64,000 nt of DNA from Unio delphinus (Eukaryota > Mollusca > Bivalvia > Unionida > Unionidae), in assembly GCA_029339505.1 (NCBI GenBank), contig JAQISU010000096.1:3953501-4017500 (forward strand). Direction: 5' to 3'. A program made the translations under genes and the position numbers. This document shows positions 11,876-24,866 of the stretch, piece after piece. Numbering within the stretch: the first letter of the stretch is position 1; the number at the start of each line of letters is the position of its first letter. The notes beneath the pieces are model-generated. The model did no database searches and had not been told where the DNA came from. It worked only from the letters and a program-made list of their open reading frames with translations.

Positions 11876-12878
11876 CTGAAATACAAAATTTAATAACTAT
11901 CAATTGATTGTAAACACAGTGTTACCTGTATTATCCAGTCACAGTACAGACCAAATGTTTAAGTCAAATGGGATAGTGAGACAAAATACTTGTGGAAAAT
12001 CCATCATAACAAGGCTAAGATTCACTAAATGGAGTTGCTACAATTACCAGGGCTCTAGAATATACAGTGACTGGATTAAACAGATTCCTTTGATTTCTTT
12101 TTTTAAAAACCCACATAAACAAACATACACATTCATACAATAAATAGACATATAGTTAAATCTGATCTAAAATAACACTGAAATTGAGAATAAATGTCAG
12201 ACTGTCACAACATCAGCAATTGTTGTTATTGTTAAAATGTTAATGTTTGATTAAAGTACAAATTTTTTTTAGAATGAACTAGTAATTATTTCTTAGAAAA
12301 TGAGCTAGTAAAAATTTATTATAAAAAAACTAGTCCCTTGGATCACTCCTATATACAGTTTTTACTGTATGCATCTCTTGCCATCTCATTAGTAACAGGG
12401 TTCATAAGCATGGTCTGCAGCATTAACAAATGCATCAGATAATGAGAGAAAGGACATTTTTGAGTCAGTTGTCTTCAAAACTACTTACTCAGTCAAACTA
12501 ACATTAGCAACCAACATATGCTACCTCCAAAACTAGCCCTCATTGAAAGTTTTTTTAAAAACATCTTTGTCTACAGTATCAAATAGATCAAGGGAAGCAA
12601 CTCATATATTAACTCCACATCTCCAAACTAGGTTCCTCATGTATACCAGTTTAAGGTTGACTGAAACCTCTATCAGGATACTCTCATTTGCAAAGAGTGG
12701 TACAGATGATAGTTATGTGATCATGAAAGTATTTTCAGAGAAACATAATTTATAAAGGAATTCCTTTCTCCATCAAATACATTACCTGGTCACATTATCA
12801 TCAGAATCGGAACAAAGAGGATGAAATGCTTGCGCATCCAACCAATACCAATGACATGCTCTATAGACGTATGATGAA

Positions 12879-12923
<45 letters not shown>

Positions 12924-13567
12924 AATTTTGTCCCAGTGTGCTTTGAGTTTCCAAGGTTTCATTTAATTATTTATTGTCATCATTAGTGTTCGATAGAATA
13001 CATTTCTGTGTGCTTGAAATGTATTATTTTGGGAATATGCTCAAACACAATCCACATAATGTATAGCTATTTTGTTATATACTTGCTATCAATTTTCACA
13101 AATGTTGCAGTTTCCTAAAACAGGAATTTCCTGCTGCTGAACATTAGCTGAATTATGTATGATCCCTTCCTGTAAGCATGTCCAATTCTAACTATAAAAC
13201 TGAATAAGAGACTCGAATATTGTAATGCCACAAACCCTCATTTAGGCCCAAGTGATCAAGGAAATTTAGCACAGACATGGTAAGTCTATATGTACGATTA
13301 TACAGAATTAAGTATGAGTCAGCTATGACATCCTGGCTTTAAGACTTTTAAAACTTTGTATGAATATTAGCTAAGCCAATCTTTCTTCTATTATGGATTC
13401 CTAAACTAATACATGTATGATCTTAAAAAAGACTTTTTAAACACTCTCAACAAATTGAATGGGGATCATTTCAGCACTGATATATTTCAGAATCTGATTT
13501 GGGTACATTGCTATTACCCAAGGATATAAGCCAGCAATAGCCACCTGCACTATCAACCAATGATTAC
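11876..13567. other. Intron between exons 17 and 18
   Basis: AT-rich. Only the AT microsatellite stands out. Confidence 0.6.
12881..12921. repeat. (AT)n microsatellite
   Basis: About 20 AT dinucleotides without interruption. Confidence 0.95.
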
Positions 13568-13673
13568 CTTAATATCATCTCTGACTCGAAGGCAGGTTTC
13601 CCAAAGTGCAGGTAGATCTTCAACTACATCATCTAGAGCTCTTCCCCGCAGTAAATCATTAACTGCCATGCAA
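13568..13673 (-). CDS. ECPAS: ECPAS/ECM29 exon 17 of window
   Basis: 106 nt: one base plus 35 codons. Reads [20 protein letters not shown] then [15 protein letters not shown]. Human has [20 protein letters not shown] then PEIWETLFRVQDDIK. Acceptor TACAG, donor GTAATC. Confidence 0.95.
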
Positions 13674-13794
13674 CTGTAAAGTAGATTTAAGATCAAACTA
13701 AAATCTTGTCAGGTGAAATATGATGGTATTCCATTTCCAAATTTCAAAAGACTTTCACACATGAAGTAAAATCATCTAGAGAAAATGATTGTAA

Positions 13795-14060
13795 ATGTAT
13801 ACTCTAAGATGGTCATTTGCAAGATATTCACATACGGTTAATAATGTGGTTATTAACAATCATTGGACATTCATGTCAAGCCTAAAGTGGTCAGTGACAA
13901 TCACTGGATATTCATCAATATCCTAAAGTGGTTATTTGCAAGCTTTAGACATTCATGTGTACCACAAAGTAGTCATTTGCAATTGCTGGATATTTATATA
14001 TACACTAAAGTGGTCTTTTGTATTCCTGAATACTGGTGTATACCTTAAATGGTCATAAAG
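13795..14060 (+). repeat. Degenerate ~53-bp tandem repeat
   Basis: About five diverged units with the consensus elements CTAAAGTGGTCATTTGCAA and TGGA(C/T)ATTCAT. Confidence 0.65.
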
Positions 14061-14064
14061 ACGT

Positions 14065-14234
14065 TATTAATGTTTTCTACCTAAAATATTTTCAGCATTT
14101 CTTATGTTTTCCAATTTCATGGTGTTTGTTTTTTGTTTTTCTGTAGTCATATCAGCATAGATGTTGTAAAGCGCTTACAGCTTCTAAAGATTAGGTGCAA
14201 TACAAAGTCCTCATTATTATTATTATTATTATTT
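14065..14234 (+). mobile_element. LINE 3' end, copy B
   Basis: Shares with copy A the run from AAAATATTTTCAGCATTT through AAAGCGCTTACAGCTTCTAA to TACAAAGTCCTC(ATT)n. Only the 3' UTR (about 170 bp) is present. Confidence 0.8.
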
Positions 14235-14579
14235 ACAATTGCTAGACTTTCATTTATATCTAAAACTGTCAATCACTGGTCATTCAAAGTTCACTAAGTG
14301 AAAATACATTTATTTAAATGGGTATCAATTTTGCATAGTAAATATGTTTTAAATACCATTTTTATTTGTACCTAAATTCATGGATGTGGGAAGTTATTAT
14401 ATTGTTTCCAGGAAAGACTCAATGTTTGCATAGTCTGTAATCATATAGTTTGCAGTTAGATCTGGCATGTAATTGAGTATACAAGAAAGTTTTAAAACCT
14501 GTGTCATTTTCTGTTTGCTTACTCCCCAGAGCATTATATAGAAATGAGAATATTTAATTGTTAAAAATATATCAAGTAC

Positions 14580-14659
14580 CTTGACTCTCTGATGCGCCAC
14601 TGTGTATTGGTGAGATTTTTCAGTAGGTCACTCAAGATTTCTTTCAGGTACTTGTCCAC
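14580..14659 (-). CDS. ECPAS: ECPAS/ECM29 exon 16 of window
   Basis: 80 nt, 26 codons plus two bases. Reads [20 protein letters not shown] then WRIRES; human has [20 protein letters not shown] then WRVRES. Acceptor CTTAG, donor GTACTT. The AG at its end joins T of exon 17 to form the conserved Ser of SSC. Confidence 0.95.
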
Positions 14660-15915
14660 CTAAGCAGAAAAAAGTATTATGATTTTCTTTAAAAGGAAGA
14701 GAAATTCGCAATTTAATACACTGATTCACTGAGGACAAATGAAAAAATTCACTGAGAACATCTAATCCAATGCAATGAGAACTTGTAATTCAATGTACTG
14801 TTTTTCAAATAATCTACTTGCATACCAGCTACAAGGATTGATTGATTTAATTTACTAGCATATGTTATAACATCACATAAACTTCCAAACAAGTCTGTTT
14901 TACTACAGTGAATATTTTCATCAGATCGCATTATGAATTGATAATGCAAATGGCAGTTGCACTTGTATGAGATATGGTATGAGCATCAAAACACACCTAC
15001 AGTGAAATGCAGTAGAAGCATCAAAATGTTCTTTCAATGAAAGAAGGTATGGGCATCCATACAGTCACTTGTATGCAGGCAAGGGTTAACTGCATCTGGT
15101 GCATTTCTAAAATGGTACTCTACAGTTTCGTATTCTGCATAGGGTTAGAATTTAAAGAAATAGAATTTCCCCAGGTTTCCTCACTGGCTATACTGGCTAT
15201 TTAAAATGACCTTGTATATCTTAGGTGTTTTTCAAAGAAATTTTAATTCTCTTTATTTTGGTGTATGATTGATTGGTGTAATATGGGTTATACAGTATAC
15301 AGCTTGATCTTACTCCAGATGTGCACCTTTCAAAAAACTACTAGCTCCAATTGGTCATTGTCAGTTCCTGGACTTCAGAGGTAACTTGTAAAGAAATGAG
15401 CCAATAATATTTTTAAAATACATTTGATATATTTGGTAATTTATCCATTGCACTTTCAAAAGATGTTATTGTCTAGTTGGGCAAAATTAATTTTCCCTAT
15501 TTTAATAGGCACTAAAGATAGTGTACTTCTGGCTAATTCAGGCTGGTTCTTTTAGAACAAGGGAGCAATCATTTTTGAAAGCAATGCTGTTAAATCATGT
15601 ACAATTTCCATAAGCACATTATTCAAAGAAATGTCAGCCCATTACGTCAAAGTAGCATAGAGCATTCTTTCATGCTAATATGCCCATTATCTAGAATACT
15701 GACAGCCTGTGAACAAATGACAAACAAAGGTTCAAGATCAGCATTCTGAAGCACTTCATGAAGCATATGTGTTATCTAAACATATGTATTACAATTTGTA
15801 CAAATTTACTACTTATCTCGCTGTGACCTCTGTTTTTCATATCAAGAGGTATATACTTACATAAACTGTATAAATTAGAATTAAATAACACAATTTAAAT
15901 GTTTGAGAAACTCAC
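14660..15915. other. Intron between exons 15 and 16
   Basis: AT-rich intron sequence; no feature seen. Confidence 0.6.
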
Positions 15916-16086
15916 AGTGTTCTTGTTATCCTTCACCAAGGCATTCCAAATGCTGCTCATAGCCTGTTGAATCTTGGGATTGGGGTCAAACTGGTAGCGG
16001 TATAATCTGGGAACGATCTGTGGCAAATATGGGGTCAATTGTTCACCTGCCTGAGCAGCTATAGTGCTGAATCCAAAAGCTGCTCC
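15916..16086 (-). CDS. ECPAS: ECPAS/ECM29 exon 15 of window
   Basis: 171 nt, 57 codons, phase 0. Reads [20 protein letters not shown], then [20 protein letters not shown] and [15 protein letters not shown]. Human ECPAS has [40 protein letters not shown] and MTSIWNALVTDKS. The [11 protein letters not shown] motif is unmistakable. Acceptor TTTCAG, donor GTGAGT. Confidence 0.97.
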
Positions 16087-17363
16087 CTGAAAGAAAAATA
16101 GTTTTCATCCTTTGAGTAAAATTACCTCACTGGAAAACGAAACATTCAGTATCATTTTTAGCCCAAATGAACATTTAAAGGCACTTTCTTTTATAATGTA
16201 CACAATAATTTTCCTATTATGATTTTAAAAAATTACAAATGTAAGACATGATTTGCCATATAATTATTCCTCAAATTTATCAAAATGTTTCCCCAGTTAA
16301 TGAAAGAAGAGTCAACACCTCTTTTCTCATTTGTTAATACATTTTTAAATAGTTATTGTGAATACTGCTTTTTTTTGTCAGTTAATATATTCTTATATAA
16401 TTATTGTATTGAGATCACTTTCATCACTAGTTTATATGTTTTTAGATAATTACTGAGTGAATATCATTCTTATCATTAGTTAATGTCTAATTACTGTGAA
16501 AATCTGTATCATTAGCTAGTCTAATTACTGTAAAAATCTGTATCATTAGTTAGTCTAATTAGTGTGAAAATCTGTATCATTAGTTAGTCTAATTGCTATG
16601 AAAATCTGTATCATTAGTTAGTCTAATTGCTATGAAAATCTGTATCATTAGTCAGTCTAATTGCTATGAAAATCTGTATCATTAGTCAGTCTAATTGCTA
16701 TGAAAATCTGTATCATTAGTTAATATGTTCTTAGATAATTGCTTTGTAAAGATTATGTTTACCATTACTGTGATAATCCTTTTTATCATTAATTAGTATA
16801 GTATGTTCTTACTGCTGTGTAAAGGTTACTTTTTATCATAAGTTAATATGTCCTTAGATACTTAATGAGCAGTTTTAATCTAATCTAACTTCTGAACCAG
16901 TAATTCCAGCTACTACCTTCATACAAGTATTTTTATAAATATTAACATATAGGTTTGGTTTGTTTTTGGGGTGTTTTTCAGCACAGAAGCACTCAGATGG
17001 TTATACTCAGTCAAGTAAACTGTCTATTCCAAGGAAATACCAAGATTGCATATTCCTGGCTGATATGATAGTGGGAATCACAAATGCACCCTTCTGGACT
17101 TGAGTTCAATGCCTTAATAACTGAAACACCAACATTTTTAATGGAAAATTCTGCGTTTAATTATTGACTAACAGATTACATTGTTTCTAACATTATAATT
17201 AAACTGTTAACATAATATACATAGCAATGCCATTATATAATGCACCAGATGACCAGGATCTGACCTGTTCACCTGGAATCATTAGTACAAAAAAATCATA
17301 TGATTTGCAGGTGCATTTTATAATAGAAGTCTCTGATGTTCACAGGCATTAATAAATATATAC
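16087..17363. other. Intron between exons 14 and 15
   Basis: Holds the 34-bp minisatellite. A stretch at 16,955-17,110 may be an old SINE, but I cannot support this firmly. Confidence 0.5.
16480..16720. repeat. 34-bp minisatellite
   Basis: Seven to eight units of ATTAGTTAGTCTAATTGCTA then TGAAAATCTGTATC. Unit length is 34 bp in the central copies, and edge copies are diverged. Confidence 0.85.
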
Positions 17364-17481
17364 CTTTTTAGAATTCCACATTGCATTGTGACTTGCCAGA
17401 TTCATAAACTTGTAGACAAGGTCTGGTTGATTAAGGTCGGTTGCAATGGAGCACAACTCTTTGTACGTTGATAGGTTTTGT
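17364..17481 (-). CDS. ECPAS: ECPAS/ECM29 exon 14 of window
   Basis: 118 nt: one base plus 39 codons. Reads [20 protein letters not shown] then [19 protein letters not shown]. Human has [20 protein letters not shown] and [19 protein letters not shown]. This is among the most conserved blocks of the family. Acceptor TTTTAG, donor GTATAT. Confidence 0.97.
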
Positions 17482-18960
17482 CTAAAACAAAATAAAGAAA
17501 CCACATTAATCTGAACTCTTTGTCCCCAACATTTCCATAAGGATTATTAAGAATACAGAGTAATTAATTACCCTCTATGAATAATTAAGGGAACTGGTTT
17601 CCAGAAATGGTTAATGACTGATGGAAGACAACCTGATCAGTGGTGCCAAGGCTTAACTGCATCTTCAATTATACAGCCTTGTAAAATTCAAATATAACCA
17701 ACTCCAACATGCAAATTATTTTCAGAGTTTTTGCAAGAATAGGAAGATAACAGATCTTGGAATACATACATTGTAAGATTACATCAACTGATGCATCAAA
17801 AAGTTAGTCCAATAATTACAACCCTCTTTGTTGCAATAATTAAACATTAAGTTCAAAAGAAAGTAATTACAACTTTTAGCAGTGATTTAATTAGTTTTGT
17901 TTATCAGTACACTGAAAAATGCATTGCTACAAATTTAAACTCCATTGTAAACTTTAAAACTGACCTAAGACTCATGTTGTGTACCAAAAGTGAATGAGTG
18001 ATTGATCGATTGTGATGCATGATTCCAAGTAAATGACCAGGGATTGAATATAAATAGGAAACATTATACCCTCCAGGTCTGGTAAGGTTTATTTCATACC
18101 ATTCATCTTGTAATAAATCTCATCATTGACAATCGAGTGTTATTATTTCAACCCTAAATGAGAAAGAACTCACACAAGGTTGACAAAAGAATAGCAAAAG
18201 GAGATAATTTCAAAACATTTTATTACAGTCATACCCACTTATATCGACATCACTTATGTCGACAAGCCACCTATTTCGACAAAAAAAAAAACAACAAAGT
18301 CCCATTTCCTTGGTCTACTACTATTACCAAAATTGTCATGCTTATGTCATGTCGAGATAAAAAATAAACATATATGTCGACAGAAGCCATTGGTTTCAGC
18401 TTGAACAAATGCTCTGTTTTCCAATCATTTATGTCAACAAGCTGCCAGTTCCAACCCATACTTTGTTCCACAATTAGCTGACCTTGCCTTTAATGTCACA
18501 GATGGATAAAAAAAACCATCGACTTTTGTTTGGTCCTATAAAGTTGGCCTCTAGCGTCAACTTAAATAAAAGCAATGAAATCTAATCGATTCTTGCACTT
18601 AACAAAGTGATTGGTGATTAAAACAAGTTTATTGTACTGTGAAAGTTTTGTTTATAACTTTATTTATATTTACGATGGCTACTAAGAGCAGTGTAAAACG
18701 CAGATTAAATTTATAGTCTCTGGAAACTAAATATCTGGCTATTAAGGAAGTTGAGAATGGAGCATCTTGCTTAAACATAACAACCTATCAGGAAGGAATA
18801 AAGTACATTCCACCTGGAAATACTGATAACTATGTGGACAAAAAAAGATGGGCACATACAAACCATATGATTACTATAGGGCTTCACTAAGTTAATCAAG
18901 ACAGGTTCTAATTAATGTAGGTCAAAGAGTTTTAAGATGCTTAATTGGCCAAAAACCTAC
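17482..18960. other. Intron between exons 13 and 14
   Basis: The right half is the truncated pogo-like element. The left half (17,482-18,225) shows nothing recognised. Confidence 0.6.
18226..18800 (+). mobile_element. pogo/Tigger-like DNA transposon, truncated copy
   Basis: Starts with CAGTCATACCCACTTATATC directly after a TA, then repeated TTATGTCGACAAGC blocks. It matches the left end of the 35.4-kb element. At 18,677 an ATG opens a relic reading MATKSSVKRRLNL, stop, SLETKYLAIKEVENGAS: the helix-turn-helix N-terminus typical of CENP-B/Tigger transposases. A stop codon and deletions follow, and no right terminal repeat is visible. It lies within about 160 bp of ECPAS exon 13. Confidence 0.8.
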
Positions 18961-19029
18961 CCCTCTGGTGTCTTTCCCAAGGCTCCTTCTTGAAATAAAG
19001 TTGTGTCCCCTGTCACCTCTTGCTTACTT
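18961..19029 (-). CDS. ECPAS: ECPAS/ECM29 small exon 13 of window
   Basis: A 69-nt exon too small to stand out by itself. It encodes SKQEVTGDTTLFQEGALGKT followed by PE, with split codons at both ends; human has [20 protein letters not shown]. Acceptor TTGCAG, donor GTAGGT. Both introns are phase 2, so exon 12 could splice straight to exon 14 without a frameshift. A pogo-like transposon remnant (18,226 to about 18,800) lies in the adjoining intron. Confidence 0.9.
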
Positions 19030-20473
19030 CTGCAATATATATATTGGAATAGAAAAATCAGTTTCATCTATTTTACTGTGCAAACAACTAGAATTTGCAT
19101 GGGCCTGAAAGAAAAAAATTACCTTTTAAAAATTATCAGCAAACAAATAAACTTCATACAGCAACAAAGTCAAAACTTAAACCTAACACAGTGGAAAATT
19201 TCATTTTGGAAAGTCATTATACACAAAATTTAAACTCAAATTCACAAATGTTGATCTTCAATGACTTTACATCGAATAATGGTAAACTTTCCAATTTATT
19301 TTTATTTGTTTACTATCAGTTTATGCACATTTAAGATACAAAAGTAGTCAAGTATGGTCTCTAATTCAGCAAAATGAGTTTTTAAGTTACATTTTAAACA
19401 GCCGGTGATGCAGAGGAATAAATATACGGTAATCTGGTAATGCAGAGGCGGGAGTGAGCTGTAATATATTTATCTACATATACACAAACACATATATATA
19501 AGTGAACAAACTTTATTAGACAAAGATGCCTATTTGACATTCCTCAGGTGATGAAACAAAAAGCCAATTTTTGTAATAAGACATGTTTCTGTAATAACAC
19601 ACCACAATTATAATATGCTAGAAGGAGAACCACAACCTTTCAAATCTAACATTCCAAAACTAGAGTACCATAAACAGTACAGTATATGCCGGCCATGTCA
19701 AGTAATTGTGTGAAAAACATTTTTCATTCTTCAATTTTGGTATTTGAAATTTGGCATACCGGTACTGAACAACAAACTCAATTTAAGTGCCTTTCTGCTC
19801 TTATATGTGAGATATCCACAAAGTTTGGTTATGATTTGTTGGACTGTTATTCAATTTAAATCATGACAAAGACAATTGCATTTTATCCCCAAAAACAATC
19901 TTCATCTTAAATGAAAACTGTCCACAAACTTTAGTCAAAGTAAGTGAAGAAAACCTTTCAGAATTTTTTTCTTCTTGATAGTCACCATGATTTTGACTTT
20001 GACCTTTATACTCCAAAATTAAAAGTTATTTTCCTTATCTCAAATGTAAAACATTTACAAAATCGGGTCAAGGTCTCAAGCGTACAGCAAAGATTATCAC
20101 ATGGAATGTTGTCTTTCAATCTCCATGACCTTGACCCATAACCCTATGTGCCCAACAATAACCATTTATTCTCTTGCCCAACTGTAAGCTACTTACACAG
20201 TATGGAACTTTATTTTAGTCTGTACATGTTATGAATAGGTAATTCATAGAAGAAACAAACATATTAATATTAGAGTGTAGCAAAGACCCATTGTTTTTTC
20301 AATGGCAATGGAAAGACAAAGCTGGTCACATTTTAACAAACCACACTGATCATAAATGATTTGAAAAATGAACTTATATCTTTAAATCCTGGTCTTAGAA
20401 ATCATGACTGTCACAAGTCAGTGTGGTAATTTATGTGATAAGGTAATACAAATCGACAAGCCAAAGGACTCAC
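19030..20473. other. Intron between exons 12 and 13
   Basis: AT-rich. Around 19,960-20,150 there are blocks such as TTTGACCTTTATACTCCAAA and CCATGACCTTGACCC, similar to the repeat family at 23.4-24.0 kb. No exon is visible. Confidence 0.5.
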
Positions 20474-20588
20474 CTCTTTCCAGCCATGAGAGTTTCCACC
20501 AGTTCTGACACCAACATATCCTTCTGAGAAGGTGTGCAAATCTCATACACCAGACCAAGACCTTTGGAAGCCATGTCCTGCGTAATCT
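20474..20588 (-). CDS. ECPAS: ECPAS/ECM29 exon 12 of window
   Basis: 115 nt: two bases, 37 codons, two bases. Encodes [20 protein letters not shown] then [13 protein letters not shown], matching human [20 protein letters not shown] and LVSTLVETLMTGKR. Acceptor CCAG, donor GTGAGT. It is separated from exon 11 by the 10.5-kb intron that carries the DIRS-like element, and the Glu codon split across that intron is intact. Confidence 0.95.
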
Positions 20589-23369
20589 CTGGTGTGGAAA
20601 AAAAATAATTCAGGATGCCCATAGTTAGTCTTCAATCAATTAATAACGCTGCTGATGTATAGTTTTACAAACCCATCTTGTATGGCCAGTGTTATACAGG
20701 GGTGAATCACTTTGTTAACTAACATAAAGGCTGATGATATTATCTAAGTCATTCCAATGTAATCTAAGAATAAGAAAAGATTAGAACTTTGTCAAGTAGT
20801 TTTTCTAAATAAAGACATTTCACCATATTCATGGTGTAAAATACCCATCCAAATGCATCAATAAATATCCAGATCAACATTCAATATAGTTGTCACTAGT
20901 CTGCTGTTTGTTTTATCTTAAAACTTTTTCAGGTGTTAATTGCTTCATATTTACTATGGATTAAGTTTTAAACAGCGCTATGTAACCCAGTATTGTGCTT
21001 ATGTACATACAAACACAAAGTACATACATGTACCAGGAATCCTGAAATTGTTAAGACATTTTGAGCAAAAAAAAATTAATGTGGCAGCCATATATCTGTG
21101 TAATTTAATATACAAACATTGAATGGTGATGTAGCAAATTGGGAAATAATTTTTTAAAAACAACTTTGATATACATAATTATTCAATGTACTGGAAAATG
21201 TATAATTTTCAGTTCTGGATTTGCTGCTATAGTATTAGTATTATATTTAAATGACTGATTAGTCTCCTGTCAAAGTAATTATTTATATAAATGAAAAATA
21301 AAACATCTATATTATGGATGCACCTAACAATGGTATTTTTTTCAACTCTAATGTTTTAAAAAATTAATATCTAACTGACAACACAGTGACTCATTACCTC
21401 AGTAATACAAAATAAAACTAATTAAAGGGCAGTTCCAGAAATTTGAATAGTGAATTTTACTTGTTCAGGTTACTCACCCCCAAATAATTTTTAGAGGATG
21501 ATATTACAAATTAACTGTTGTTGCTAATATCTATTTTCCTTTATTTCAGCCATGGTTTCACACAGTTTGTTTTAAAGGTATCCTTTGCTGATACAGAGTT
21601 ACACAAACCAGATCATGAAGGGACTGATATAATGTCTGAATTAAAGACCCTGGGTCATCATCTAATTGTACGGGTTATTTTATAAGTCAAGGAGATAAGC
21701 TTTTACACATCTTTTGTGTTGTGTCAATTAAGTGTTTAAACAATTTGGAAAAATAATGCCAAAACAATCAAAGCAACACCTTCATTGATTGTCTAACAAT
21801 AAACATTGTATAAGCTTGACCTAGTCACCTTTGAATCAAGCTTGGTTGGCAACATCATTATTGATTGTATGACAAAGAAACAATCTGTAAATGAGACCTA
21901 GTGGCCTCGGAATATTACATTGTTTTATGTGAATTCTTTACTTTCATGGGTATCGATTTTCATGGTTTTACTAAATAAGACATTTATCTTGGTATTAAAA
22001 TCAGCATCTGTGGAAGATGGTAAGCTAATTATTTTCACAAAAGTTGATACTGGTTCAACAGCACATTCAATATTGGAATTCATTCATAACACCACTGGAC
22101 TTCATTTGAATACTCTTTACCCTTAAATCTGTTAAGAAAGTGATAGAGCTATTTGGGATTTAATTCACAGTACTATGAGTTCTTGTTAAATATTCACTTT
22201 GTATTCAAGGAAATAAATTATATCTTGAATTTTACATGCTTTTTGCTCTTTCTGTTACTTAGTTAAAGGCCATAGAGTAATAACACTTTCAAAATGTCCA
22301 AGATTTTCTCTGGTGGTACATCACATAAAGTTTACTAACTGAAGTCACATAATAAACGTCACAAGATGGAGGTCAATTTACATAAGATGGTCTATTATCA
22401 GTGGACACTGCCAGGGTTTGTGCTCAGTAGAGATTCTCCATTCAAGAGGTACGTGTGAATCTGGTATTATTGCCCTATATGTGACTGGCACAATACCATC
22501 TCATCTCTGTTATTTTTCTGATGAACGCCAATCTCCATAATGGATTTATATGCCAAAGCTTGTTTGTGAAATTTCCAGTTCACATATTTTGCCAAGTATT
22601 TAGATCATGCCAATTTATACAATATCTGAATTCAGTATATGGAATCTTCCATTCAAGAATGAGTGACTACACAGCATCTCTGGTAGCTTTATATGCCCTT
22701 TCATTACCCTTAATACTAACATAATTAAGCAGTCAATACTACACAATACTTTATCCATACTGTATGAGCAAATCATGTTTCAGTAAATCTGCGATAATAG
22801 CGGGATCTCAAAGTTTAGGTTTTGCAAGACTACCAGAGTACAAAGGGAATCAGAAGAGATGATCTTTATTTTGGGAGAGATTTCAATGTAGTTCAAAGAC
22901 TTGGGTGTGTTCAGAGGATTTGTGGAGAAATTTTTTTTATCTTGGCAAACATCAAATATTAAAAGATGAGATGGGGTGGAGTTTGATACCCAATTATGAT
23001 TTGGGAATATATAATTTTGAAGAAAATTTGATTCATTAATTTTGCATCTTTTAGATGAGGAAGGACTGGGCAAAGTACATTTAAGTACACCCAAAGCACA
23101 TTTCATAAGAGTCCATCGAACTTATGCTTTGTGCATCTATTTACCATTTTGTACTTTAACAACAGTAAAAATAACTAAAAGTAATGCAGTGAATAACAGT
23201 AGTATATATATAAGACCTACATGTTCAAAACAGTATTATTATATATATTTTATGGAAAACTGTTATTCACTGGTTGGAATCTTGATTGCTGAATCTGTCT
23301 TTCTTGTTTTAAATACAAACCATCTACTAAATTTGGTAAAAGTAAAAAGACACTGAACTCAGAAACTAT

Positions 23370-24020
23370 TTTTCTTCTTTAGACCTGGTGGCCTTGACCT
23401 TTAATCTATTGACTTCTAAATCAATAGAAGTCTTTCTTCTTTCAACCCAAATGTAAAGTATGGTTATTGTTTGTGGCATAGGATTTTAGCTATTTTGTGG
23501 AAACTGTTTCCCAACTCGGAATCTGAATGACCCTGACCTTTAACATTTTAGCCCCTAAATCAATACATATTACCCTGTCTCTATGCATGATATCTACACT
23601 CTTAAATCAAGGCATGTAGTACTGAACTTAAGTAGATCTGAGGTAATCATTTTTCCTTATTTAAGTCTGTGTAACCTTGACCACTGACCTTTTGATCCAA
23701 AGATGAAGAAATTCTTGTCGTAGCTGCAAATCCTGTACAAAATTGAATCTAAGTTAGCAATAAAGAGCTAAAGATATCAATCATTGGAAACCACTGTCCT
23801 TCTTACAGTAATTGAGACCTTGACCTTTTTGAACCGATGATCAATACATGTCTTATATCTCCAATGCATGGGAATTAAAGAGTTTGGTCAAGGTAACATA
23901 AGTCATGTTATTGTGCAGACATAGGTTTCCTTCTTCAGTTCATGTGACCCTGACAACTGATCTTTTTGAGTCAAAACTTGATAGGGTTCTTCCTTGACCC
24001 AAATTGAAGGTATTTGCAAT
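23370..24020 (+). repeat. Degenerate ~145-bp tandem array with TGACCTT cores
   Basis: About five diverged units. Each has a core resembling ACCTTGACCTTT..TCTATTGA then a block like AAATCAATA....TCTT. Cores appear near 23,390, 23,530, 23,675, 23,815 and 23,947. Low identity suggests great age. Not coding. Confidence 0.6.
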
Positions 24021-24804
24021 GTTTGTTAATGACAAAGTGAGAACAACTCAGTTTATTGTATGGAAATGAAGTGCAGACCAGATGGGTGAAAGGGTAACAT
24101 CTTATGTTCCCTCAGGCAGGACTATAAAAAAAAAGTGCAAACTGTACACAATGCACTTAAGCTTTAACTTATAACAATGTAAAGAAATTTAACTTGCTAT
24201 GCATACAAGTTATTATGGAATGCAAACTGAACAGATATTTAAATAGCATAGCTGGCAAATAAGTCTACAATAATGGCAACAAATCTGCCAAATTACTAAA
24301 GAAACAAAACTTAATATACCAAAGCCTGAAGAAAAGATAATTTAAAAAAACAACACCAGCTGTGCAGATGGATGTTTAATATTTCTAGAGAATCCAACAT
24401 ATTTTCGGAAGCAAATCAACATGAGGTTGCCTGTATGAAGCATATGTTTAAAACAAAGAACATCTAGTATATGGATAGCTATATCTTGCTTTCCACTAGT
24501 GTGGGCTCCAAAAATCTGAAAAAGCTGTGTGAAAATCAAATCAGGTTAATATCTACATGGGAATTCAAACATACTTATCAAACTCCATTTGCATAAATCA
24601 GGTGGTTTCTGTGTAATCACAATAAACTTGATTCTGAAAGAACACCTGAATAATGAGCTTGGAAAAAAGGCCCCTTGTTAATATAGTAATAACAAAACAA
24701 AAACTTGAAAGAAAGAAATAAGTGAGAAAGTAAAAAACCTAAAACATGAATACAAAGTAAAGCAACTAAGTCAGAAAAACATCAGCTGTATCTGACACAA
24801 TGGG

Positions 24805-24806
<2 letters not shown>

Positions 24807-24843
<37 letters not shown>
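24807..24843. repeat. (GA)n microsatellite
   Basis: About 18 GA repeats, 24 bp left of the DIRS-like element. Confidence 0.95.
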
Positions 24844-24846
<3 letters not shown>

Positions 24847-24866
24847 AAATTTTGTAGTAAATTATG

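Larger units (their letters stand above)
13674..14579. other. Intron between exons 16 and 17
   Basis: Holds the ~53-bp repeat and LINE tail copy B, and nothing else recognised. Confidence 0.6.
20589..24866. other. Intron 11/12, part left of the DIRS-like insertion
   Basis: Apart from the ~145-bp array and a GA microsatellite (24,807-24,843), this is AT-rich sequence without recognised genes. Several 60-110 codon open stretches here have no family resemblance. Confidence 0.6.

Noticed and set aside
16955..17110. Additional SINE
   Set aside because: Only TTTTTCAGCACAGAAGCACT resembles known SINE bodies here; box A and B are not visible, so support is too weak.
23042..23356. 104-codon plus-strand open stretch
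   Set aside because: No motif, AT-driven codons, and an overlapping open stretch on the other strand; looks like chance.
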